The notes under the pieces are model-generated. The model was not told where the DNA came from, searched no databases, and was given only the letters and a program-made list of their open reading frames with translations. Position numbers and translations under genes: made by a program. A DNA stretch of 64,000 nt from Halalkalicoccus sp. NIPERK01 (lineage in GTDB: Archaea; Halobacteriota; Halobacteria; Halobacteriales; Halalkalicoccaceae): positions 186,001-250,000 of the forward strand of contig NZ_JASVVV010000002.1 in assembly GCF_030287405.1 (NCBI RefSeq), given 5' to 3'. This document shows positions 58,428-64,000 of this stretch, piece after piece (position 1 is the first letter of the stretch; the number at the start of each line of letters is the position of its first letter).

Positions 58428-58817
58428 CTATCGCTCCGCGACGAACAGCGTCTCCGCCGGGAGGGTGCGCCGCGAGACGGGGATCGCGGGGCCGTCGCCG
58501 CCGAGCGTGGTGAACAGGAAGTCGGCGTCGACGCGGCGGGCCAGATCACGGATGGGACGATGGAGTTCCGGCGGGCAGTTGAGCGCGTAGATCGCCCCCG
58601 CGTTGGCGTAGACCGAGGGGTCGGGATCGGTCACGTCGTCGAGGACGAAGGCGACGCCGTCGGGCACCTCCCGGGGATGGACGTCGGTCGCGGTGATCCG
58701 ACGCCCACGGGCGGCGAGCGCGCCGGCGACGCCGGTTCGCCGGCCGATCCCGACCTCGACGAGGGAGTCGTATTCGGCCAGTTCCGCGGCGAGTGCCTCC
58801 CGAGGACCCGGTTCCAT
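58428..58817 (-). CDS. UPF0146 family protein
   Basis: A 129-residue protein with a methyltransferase-like (Rossmann) core: [60 protein letters not shown]. This is the UPF0146 pattern. Function unknown; the SAM-binding-like glycine motif suggests nucleotide or SAM binding. The start [16 protein letters not shown] is chosen; further upstream ATGs would overlap the divergent promoter. Confidence 0.85.
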   Translation of the reverse strand: MEPGPREALAAELAEYDSLVEVGIGRRTGVAGALAARGRRITATDVHPREVPDGVAFVLDDVTDPDPSVYANAGAIYALNCPPELHRPIRDLARRVDADFLFTTLGGDGPAIPVSRRTLPAETLFVAER

Positions 58818-58857
58818 GGCCGTGATACTTATCATTCGGTACGCCATATCCCTTGCC
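58818..58857. promoter_or_regulatory. Compact divergent promoter, UPF0146 and archaemetzincin
   Basis: Only 40 bases separate the two start codons. tacttatc at 58826-58833 is about 28 bases before the archaemetzincin ATG, and catatccc (minus gggatatg) at 58845-58852 is about 31 bases before the UPF0146 start. Each TATA box therefore lies in the other gene's transcription-start region. Confidence 0.5.
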
Positions 58858-59379
58858 ATGCATGTCGACATCGTGCCGATCGGGGGGCTTTCTGCGGCGG
58901 TCAAACGGGAGGCCTCGTCGGGGCTGCGAGCGGTGTACGACTGTGACGTGACCGTTCACGACGAGCAGTCGATCCCCTCCGGCGCGTACGACGCGAAGCG
59001 CAACCAGCACCGCGCCGAGGAGTTCATCGAACTCGCCTCCCGGGTCGGCGAGGGCGAGAAGAACATCGCCATCACCGCGAAGGACCTCTTCTACCGCCGA
59101 CGTAACTACGTCTTCGGGCTCGCGTATCTCGACGGCAACGGCAGCGTGATCTCGACCTACCGCCTGCAGACCTCAAGCGACGGCGGATTCTCCGAGAAGA
59201 GCGCGAGCGAGATCTTCGGCGATAGAGTGCGCAAGGAGGTCGTCCACGAGATCGGCCACACCCTCGGACTCGAACACTGCGACAACAACCGCTGTGTGAT
59301 GAACTTCTCGCCGACAGTGAGGGAAGTCGACATCAAGGAGCAGAACCTCTGTGGGACCTGCCAGCGATCGGTCCTCTGA
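58858..59379 (+). CDS. amzA: Archaemetzincin zinc protease
   Basis: A 173-residue metalloprotease. The zinc site is H130-E131-I-G-H134-T-L-G-L-E-H140, followed by Cys141 and Cys146 and the NRCVMNFS stretch, then CGTC near the end: the archaemetzincin second-zinc motif C-x4-C-x14-C-x2-C type. The start MHVDIVPIGGLSAAVK is fixed by the divergent promoter. It is probably cytoplasmic, as no signal peptide is seen. Substrates are unknown. Confidence 0.94.
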   Translation: MHVDIVPIGGLSAAVKREASSGLRAVYDCDVTVHDEQSIPSGAYDAKRNQHRAEEFIELASRVGEGEKNIAITAKDLFYRRRNYVFGLAYLDGNGSVISTYRLQTSSDGGFSEKSASEIFGDRVRKEVVHEIGHTLGLEHCDNNRCVMNFSPTVREVDIKEQNLCGTCQRSVL

Positions 59380-59465
59380 GGCGGGGACCCGTATCGGATC
59401 CCGCGTTTCTGTCACCTCGCTCGACGCCTGAAGACGGATCGACACCGTCACGCCGCCCACGTAAC

Positions 59466-59481
59466 ATATTTATTCTTATAT
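59466..59481 (+). promoter_or_regulatory. Strong A/T-rich promoter of DUF4382 lipoprotein gene
   Basis: atatttattcttatat, centred about 25 bases before the ATG at 59498. The A/T-rich DNA continues to the start codon, unlike most promoters here. Confidence 0.6.
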
Positions 59482-59497
59482 TTTCTATTTGTATAGT

Positions 59498-60388
59498 ATG
59501 GATCGGAGACGATACATCGAAGCGGCGGGTGCCGCGGTACTCGGCAGCGTGCTGGCCGGCTGTGCCGCCAGTAGCCCCGGTGAACCGAGCGGCGAGAACG
59601 ACACGAACGCCGGCGAAGCCGGGGGAACGGACCCCAACGAAGCGGAGACCGGGACGCTCGCGACGAGCGTCACTGATCAGCCGGCCGATATCGACGACTT
59701 CGAGTCCTGTGTCGTCACCATCGACGGGATCTGGGTGAAGCCGTCGGACGCGGACGACGAAGGCGACGAGGTCGAGACGCCCGGCAACGAGACCGACGAG
59801 GACGAGCCCGAAGACCCGGAGGGCGACGCCCAGGCGAACGAATCGAGCGAGTCGGAGGAGGGCGACGAGGAAGGCGAGGGCGAGGACGAAGGAGACGAGG
59901 ACGGAGCCGACGAGAGCGAGGGGCGACGGTACATCGAGTTCGACGAACCGCAGGAGGCGGATCTGGTCCGGCTCCAGGGGGCGAACACCCAGCTGATCGA
60001 CGAGACGGAGCTGGCCGCCGGCGAGTACCGGTTCCTCCAGCTCGACGTGAGCGGGGTCGAGGGCACGCTCGCCGACGGCGGCGAGGCGGAGGTCGAGACG
60101 CCCGGTAACGCCCCCTTGCAGTTCAAACGACGTTTCGAGATCCGCGCGGACGAGGTGACCCGGTTCGTCGCGGACTTCGCCCCCGTCCGGCGCGGGCGCG
60201 CCAACCGCTACCTGATCAAGCCGGTCGCCACCGGAACGCGGGTGCTCTACGGCGACGAGGAGTACGATCCGGAAGCGGGAGACGACAGCGAACCGGGCGG
60301 ATCCGACGACGCATCCGAAGCCGACGACGGGGACGGGGGCACGGACGGCGACGAAAGAGCCCCCGACGACGCCGGATCCGGGAACTGA
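59498..60388 (+). CDS. DUF4382 domain lipoprotein with acidic insertion
   Basis: A 296-residue exported lipoprotein. The signal MDRRRYIEAAGAAVLGSVLA ends in LAGC, a lipobox with three N-terminal arginines, so Tat export is plausible. The DUF4382 domain (TLATSVTDQPADIDDFESCV, RYIEFDEPQEADLVRLQGAN, AGEYRFLQLDVSGVEGTL) is split by about 60 residues made nearly only of D, E, G, S and P. A second acidic tail ends the protein. Domain function is unknown. A TTG three codons upstream is a poorer start. Confidence 0.87.
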   Translation: MDRRRYIEAAGAAVLGSVLAGCAASSPGEPSGENDTNAGEAGGTDPNEAETGTLATSVTDQPADIDDFESCVVTIDGIWVKPSDADDEGDEVETPGNETDEDEPEDPEGDAQANESSESEEGDEEGEGEDEGDEDGADESEGRRYIEFDEPQEADLVRLQGANTQLIDETELAAGEYRFLQLDVSGVEGTLADGGEAEVETPGNAPLQFKRRFEIRADEVTRFVADFAPVRRGRANRYLIKPVATGTRVLYGDEEYDPEAGDDSEPGGSDDASEADDGDGGTDGDERAPDDAGSGN

Positions 60389-60393
60389 CGGTC

Positions 60394-61155
60394 TCAGCGC
60401 GCCGTCCACCCGCCGTCGACGCCCAGACACGCGCCGGTGACGTAGCTCGCGGCGTCGCTCGCCAGAAAGACGACGGGCGCGGCGATCTCCTCGGGGTCGG
60501 CGAAGCGCTCTAGAGGAGTGCGCGAGAGCAACGACTCCTTGAGCCCCTCGTTCTCCATCGCCTCCTTCGTCAGTTCGGTCGCAACGTAGCCCGGTGCGAC
60601 GGCGTTTACTCGTACCTCCGGCGCCCAGTCGATCGCCATGCTCTTCGTGATCCCCACCAGCCCGTGTTTCGAGGCGACGTAGGGGTGCTGGCGCGGCAAT
60701 CCCACGAGGCCGCCGACGCTGGCGACGTTGACGACCGATTCTACCGAGCCCTCACCGGCGATTCTCGCACACAGGAACGCACCCCTGAGGTTCACGTCGA
60801 GCGTCCGGTCGTAGCCCTCCATTGCGACGGCTTCGGGGGTCCCGAGCGCGTCCCCGGGGTTGATCCCCGCGTTGTTCACGAGGACATCGGGCGAACCCAT
60901 CTCCTCGCCGACCCGCTCGAACAGCGTCTCCACGTCGGCTTCGTCGGTGACGTCGGTGGGTTGGAAAAGCGAGTCGCCGCCGCGGTCTTCGATCTCGCCG
61001 ACGACGGTTTCGAGCGACTCCTCCGACCGAGCCGCGGGAACCACGTCCGCGCCCGCCTCGGCCAGCGAAAGCGCGATCGCGCGACCGATTCCCCGGCTCG
61101 CCCCGGTGACGACGGCGGTTCGTCCCGAGCAATCGAACGCGTCGAGAACTGCCAT
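60394..61155 (-). CDS. Short-chain dehydrogenase/reductase (FabG-like)
   Basis: A 253-residue SDR. The cofactor motif is TGASRGIGRAI, then NNAG in VLVNNAGINPG, the Ser in NVASVGGLVG and the YxxxK in YVASKHGLVGITKSM. The C-terminal GYVATELTKEAM and GACLGVDGGWTA are typical. 3-oxoacyl carrier reduction is one option, but archaea lack the usual fatty-acid pathway; the substrate is unknown. The TATA-like gcgcttaagc about 26 bases upstream supports the start. Confidence 0.92.
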   Translation of the reverse strand: MAVLDAFDCSGRTAVVTGASRGIGRAIALSLAEAGADVVPAARSEESLETVVGEIEDRGGDSLFQPTDVTDEADVETLFERVGEEMGSPDVLVNNAGINPGDALGTPEAVAMEGYDRTLDVNLRGAFLCARIAGEGSVESVVNVASVGGLVGLPRQHPYVASKHGLVGITKSMAIDWAPEVRVNAVAPGYVATELTKEAMENEGLKESLLSRTPLERFADPEEIAAPVVFLASDAASYVTGACLGVDGGWTAR

Positions 61156-61200
61156 ACCGGGCGTGCAGCGGGCGTGGGCTTAAGCGCTCGGGTGCGCTCA

Positions 61201-61309
61201 TAGGGTCGTTCGTCACGGTGTTCAGCCAGCCTCAGCAGCGACGGATTTCGCGGGGCGAAACGGACGACGGAGCATCTCTGCCGGGGGGGGGGGAAGTACG
61301 AACGACCCT
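61201..61309. repeat. MITE-like segment with 12-base terminal inverted repeats and G11 run
   Basis: AGGGTCGTTCGT at 61202-61213 is the exact reverse complement of ACGAACGACCCT at 61298-61309. CTCA flanks both ends (61197-61200 and 61310-61313), as a possible target duplication if the element begins at 61201. Inside is an 11-base G run (61283-61293). There is no open frame of note. The right CTCA includes the rli stop codon. Confidence 0.4.
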
Positions 61310-61310
61310 C

Positions 61311-63125
61311 TCAGGGCGCGTAGTAGTACTCGCCCTGTTTCTTCTGCTGGCGGTCGAGCTGGCTGTCGGGCTTGTTGATCCGGGGGCGACTCGTGCGCTC
61401 GTCCCGGCGGAAGGTCACGTCGAGGTTCGCGAGGAACTCGTTCATCCCCTCGCGCATCCCCTGTGGCTGGCTCGCGTGGCCGTGGTGGGCGGGTTCGCCC
61501 TCGAAGACCAGCAGGCGATCCGCGAGGAGATCCATCATGTAGATGTCGTGGTCGATCACCATGACGGTCGCGTCCTGCGTCTCGGCGTAGCGGCGGATCG
61601 CGCGCGTCGCGAGCACCCGCTGTTCGACGTCGAGGTGGGCGGAGGGTTCGTCGAGCAGGAACAGGTCGGCCTCCTTCGAGAGACACGCCGCGATGGCGAC
61701 ACGCTGGCGCTCGCCCCCCGAGAGGTCGTCGAGGTTCTGCTCCATGATCCGGCTCAGCTGGAGGGGTTTCGCGATCTCGGTGTTCCAGTGCGAGGAGCCG
61801 AACTCATCAGTAATGGAAGAGAGGAAGACGTCGACGCGCATGGGCTGGTCGATCTCGATGTACTGGGGCTTGTAGGCGACCCGGAGGTCGGTGGCGAACT
61901 CGCCCTCGTCGGGTTCGAGTTGGCCGGCGACGAGTTTCGCGAAGGTCGACTTCCCGATCCCGTTGGGGCCGACGATCCCCAGAACTTCCTCCTCGCGGAT
62001 CGTGCCGCTTTCGACCGCCAGCGAGAACGCATCGTCGCCGTAGGACTTGCTCATCGCGGGGTACTCGATCAGGGGATCGGCGTGGCTCACGGTCCGCGGG
62101 GCGTGCTGTTCGAACCCGATGGCCTCCGGACGGATCCGCATGTTCTCGTTGTCGAGGTAGCCCGCGAGATACTCGTTGATTCCATTGCGAACGGACTTCG
62201 GCGAGGTGATGACACCGTAGGCGCCGGGCTCACCGTAGGCGACGTGGAGGTTGTCACACAGCAGGTCCAGAATCGCGAGGTCGTGTTCGACCACGAGCAT
62301 CGAGCGGTCGCCCTCCTCGGCGAGTTCCCGAATGATGCGGGCGACGGTGACCCGCTGGCCGATGTCGAGGTAGGGGGTGATCTCGTCGAGGAAGTAGAAG
62401 TCGGCGTCGCGGGCCAGACACGCGGCGATCGCCACCCGTTGAAGCTCCCCGCCGGAGAGTTCGTCGATCCCCTGATCCATGACGGGGGAAATCGAGAGGC
62501 GCTCGACCAGGTCGCCGAGCGCGCCGCGCTCGTCGGTGTGTTCGAGCAGTTCGCGGGTGTTGCCGTCGAAGCGCTTGGGGATCTGGTCGACGTACTGGGG
62601 TTTGCGGGCGACGCTGACCTCGTCGTCGCGCACCTCGCGGATGTAGTCCTGGAGTTCGGTCCCGCGGTAGGCGTCGAGGACGGCGTCCCAGCCCGGCGGC
62701 TCCTCGTGTCGGCCGAGGTTCGGGACGAGTTCGCCCGAAAGGATGTTCACTGCCGTGGACTTCCCGATCCCGTTCGGTCCCAGAATACCGGTGACCTGCC
62801 CCTCGATCGGGATCGGCAGGCCGTAGAGCGAGAAGGCGTTCTCGCCGTACCGGTGGACGGGGTCGTCCTGTAGCTCCTGGGGGAGGTTGATGATCTCGAT
62901 GGCGTCGAACGGGCACTTCTCGACGCAGATCCCGCAGGTCTCGCCCAGGCAGATCTCCTCGGAGATGCGGATCTGGTCGGGGCTGCCCTCCTCGGTGTCC
63001 TCGCCGCGCTGGGTGATGCACTCCTTGCCCGTTCGATTCGGCGGGCAGTAGTTCGCACACTCGTAACTACAGCGGTCGGGCTGGCACCGATCGAGGTCGA
63101 CCACGGCGATGCTGTCGTCGGCCAT
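61311..63125 (-). CDS. Ribosome recycling ATPase Rli/ABCE1
   Basis: A 604-residue twin ABC ATPase that splits ribosomes after termination. The N-terminal region has two 4Fe-4S clusters (CQPDRCSYECANYCPP; CLGETCGICVEKCPFDAIEI). The first ABC half has GPNGIGKSTA and LSGGELQRVAIAACLARDAD; the second has GPNGIGKSTF and LSGGERQRVAIAACLSKEAD, with FFLDE-like Walker B segments. It is complete and essential in archaea. It starts two bases after the EMC6-like gene's stop, so they form one operon. Confidence 0.97.
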   Translation of the reverse strand: MADDSIAVVDLDRCQPDRCSYECANYCPPNRTGKECITQRGEDTEEGSPDQIRISEEICLGETCGICVEKCPFDAIEIINLPQELQDDPVHRYGENAFSLYGLPIPIEGQVTGILGPNGIGKSTAVNILSGELVPNLGRHEEPPGWDAVLDAYRGTELQDYIREVRDDEVSVARKPQYVDQIPKRFDGNTRELLEHTDERGALGDLVERLSISPVMDQGIDELSGGELQRVAIAACLARDADFYFLDEITPYLDIGQRVTVARIIRELAEEGDRSMLVVEHDLAILDLLCDNLHVAYGEPGAYGVITSPKSVRNGINEYLAGYLDNENMRIRPEAIGFEQHAPRTVSHADPLIEYPAMSKSYGDDAFSLAVESGTIREEEVLGIVGPNGIGKSTFAKLVAGQLEPDEGEFATDLRVAYKPQYIEIDQPMRVDVFLSSITDEFGSSHWNTEIAKPLQLSRIMEQNLDDLSGGERQRVAIAACLSKEADLFLLDEPSAHLDVEQRVLATRAIRRYAETQDATVMVIDHDIYMMDLLADRLLVFEGEPAHHGHASQPQGMREGMNEFLANLDVTFRRDERTSRPRINKPDSQLDRQQKKQGEYYYAP

Positions 63126-63127
63126 CG

Positions 63128-63427
63128 TTAGAACGTGACCTCGGTGGTGAGCAGGATGCCCCAGGTGACGAACCAGAGACAGAAGCTCATGAAGCCGATG
63201 AAGAGTTTGTCCTTCGCCGAGAACTCCTCGACGATCCCCGTCCCCTTGAGAAGGGGGAACTGAACCAGAACGAGCGCCCCGAGCACCACGAGCGCGATGG
63301 GGTCGGCGGCGTCGCTCGCGAGCGCGGCGGAGGCGACCCCCGCGCCGATGCCCGCGAGCGAGCAGACCGCGGTGACCGTCACCGCCCGGATGTGGGCCGA
63401 GCGCCGCTCGACCGCTTCGGTTGCCAT
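63128..63427 (-). CDS. EMC6-like small membrane protein
   Basis: A 99-residue membrane protein with three helices: AVTVTAVCSLAGIGAGVASA, IALVVLGALVLVQFPLLKG, and FIGFMSFCLWFVTWGILLTT. The pattern, with QFPLL and KDKLFIGFM, is that of haloarchaeal EMC6-like proteins, proposed distant relatives of the eukaryotic ER membrane complex subunit 6. The start at 63427 is backed by a TATA-like gcttttgg. It precedes rli by two bases. Confidence 0.82.
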   Translation of the reverse strand: MATEAVERRSAHIRAVTVTAVCSLAGIGAGVASAALASDAADPIALVVLGALVLVQFPLLKGTGIVEEFSAKDKLFIGFMSFCLWFVTWGILLTTEVTF

Positions 63428-63499
63428 ACGCGGGAGTCGGCCGCCGGGGCCCAAAAGCCGTTCGCTTATCCCCGCGAGACGGCGTGAGACGCATACTCA

Positions 63500-63511
63500 A
63501 CCTTTATACCC
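63500..63511 (+). promoter_or_regulatory. TATA box for winged-helix gene
   Basis: acctttataccc, centred about 26-29 bases before GTG 63532/ATG 63535. Confidence 0.55.
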
Positions 63512-63534
63512 GTGGCGCGTTTCGATTCGTAGTG

Positions 63535-63813
63535 ATGACTGACTCAGAGACGGAAACCGTCGAGGACCTGCCTCCGAGCGCGAAACTCGTCTTCAAGGTC
63601 CTCGAGTACAACGGCTCGCTCACCCAGAAGCAGATCGTCAACGAGTCGATGCTCTCGGCGCGGACGGTTCGCTACGCCCTCGAACGCCTCGAAAACATCG
63701 ACCTCGTCGACGAGGACATCTACTTCGCCGACGCCCGACAGAACCTCTACACGCTCGACAGCGAGGCGGTCGTCGCCGACGGCGGCCCCGACGAAGCCTG
63801 CTGTGCGGAATAA
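63535..63813 (+). CDS. Winged-helix DNA-binding protein (MarR-like)
   Basis: A 92-residue protein: ETVEDLPPSAKLVFKVLEYN, KQIVNESMLSARTVRYALER and DEDIYFADARQNLYTL. This is a single MarR/ArsR-type winged helix with recognition helix at LSARTVRYALERL. The tail ends EACCAE with a vicinal cysteine pair, possibly redox- or metal-responsive. An in-frame GTG directly before the ATG could be the leaderless start. It is divergent from the EMC6-rli operon. Confidence 0.82.
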   Translation: MTDSETETVEDLPPSAKLVFKVLEYNGSLTQKQIVNESMLSARTVRYALERLENIDLVDEDIYFADARQNLYTLDSEAVVADGGPDEACCAE

Positions 63814-63863
63814 CCGCACGATCGCCCCGATCTCGATTCCGTTTCGTTTCTCGTACTGACCGA

Positions 63864-64000
63864 TCAGGCTCCGACCACGGTGATCTGCCGGTTCCGGTCG
63901 ATCGCCCGTTCCAACTCTTCGGCGATCGCACTCCCCCGCGAGACCTGGATGTCGCCGCCCCGGCCGACGGTCGCCGTGAAGAGGTACTCGCCGCCCGCCC
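63864..64000 (-). CDS. C-terminus of a gene cut by the window edge
   Basis: Forty-four residues before the stop at 63864: AGGEYLFTATVGRGGDIQVS, then an amphipathic helix EELERAIDRNRQITVV ending GA. It is in good haloarchaeal codon use and convergent with the winged-helix gene (50 bases). Too short to assign. Confidence 0.5.
   Translation of the reverse strand, partial: AGGEYLFTATVGRGGDIQVSRGSAIAEELERAIDRNRQITVVGA

Noticed and set aside
61214-61268. 17-codon frame between the SDR and rli genes
   Set aside because: Peptide MLRRPFRPAKSVAAEAG has no promoter at the right spacing and lies inside the inverted-repeat segment; chance frame.
1-64000. tRNA, rRNA, CRISPR, integrase or transposase genes
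   Set aside because: I read the intergenic spaces for tRNA-like ends, regular repeats and recombinase motifs and found none. A tRNAscan, Infernal or CRISPR search would settle it; any hit would refute this.

Overview
The window is chromosomal DNA of a halophilic archaeon (class Halobacteria). The evidence is the very high GC content, the strongly acidic proteins, archaeal informational genes (TFB, aIF1, Sec61 beta, ABCE1/Rli, Nog1-type GTPase, MetRS with an archaeal-type KFSTS-like loop), F420 genes, Tat-dependent secretion with a Tat lipobox, and promoters with a TATA box about 26 bases before the start codon, so that most first genes are leaderless. The genus cannot be read from the sequence. 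The content is almost entirely core genome. I see no tRNA or rRNA, no CRISPR array, no integrase and no insertion sequence with a transposase.

Layout. 1-7.2 kb: topA (3' end cut by the window edge), a YihY/BrkB membrane protein, a stress cluster (amphi-Trp protein, tandem and single UspA proteins, DUF2267 protein), a micro-ORF and gatB. 7.2-12.0 kb: the chromosome-organisation operon (coiled-coil protein, smc, scpA) and a second micro-ORF. 12-22.6 kb: DoxX, methylthioadenosine phosphorylase, a deaminase, a MATE exporter, a phosphoribosyltransferase with a C-terminal winged helix, a membrane protein, PhzF, PEP synthase, an aspartate/tyrosine decarboxylase (MfnA) and another UspA. 22.8-29.8 kb: metG, a GYD protein, pyruvate kinase with a C-terminal PEP-utiliser-like domain, then a membrane-quality cluster (small TM protein, NfeD, SPFH/stomatin) and a double winged-helix regulator. 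29.8-35.4 kb: DUF7123-like HTH protein, a 400-base regulatory gap, tfb, aroD, beta carbonic anhydrase, PHP phosphoesterase and a secreted Tat subtilase. 35.4-43.1 kb: CorA, DedA-like protein, glycosyltransferase, dut, aconitase, rimI, two conserved haloarchaeal small proteins, Nudix hydrolase and rhodanese. 43.1-50.4 kb: aIF1, small zinc protein, cofE-mer, a NodB-type lipoprotein, a degenerate-Nudix/eIF2B-like fusion, a D-2-hydroxyacid dehydrogenase and engB. 50.5-64 kb: tandem TIGR00341/DUF389 membrane proteins, a Nog1-like GTPase, DUF151-hisE, pdxT, Sec61 beta, thioredoxin, npdG, HAD phosphatase, UPF0146, archaemetzincin, a DUF4382 lipoprotein, SDR, an EMC6-like protein with Rli, a winged-helix protein and a partial gene.

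How genes work together. PEP synthase and pyruvate kinase set opposite directions at the PEP/pyruvate node. CofE completes F420, Mer uses it in one-carbon metabolism and NpdG links it to NADP. Smc and ScpA form the condensin core. Sec61 beta, Rli, aIF1, TFB and MetRS are housekeeping expression factors.

The most interesting signals are non-coding or architectural: a 13-base inverted repeat joining the engB and TIGR00341 promoters; a duplicated 20-base box and strong hairpin upstream of tfb; inverted repeats at the promoters of the subtilase, ppsA, tfb and a UspA gene; a 109-base MITE-like segment carrying an 11-G run abutting the rli stop codon; a Nudix/eIF2B fusion that has lost expected catalytic residues in both halves; and two leaderless micro-ORFs. 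I did not find a convincing new defence or mobile system.
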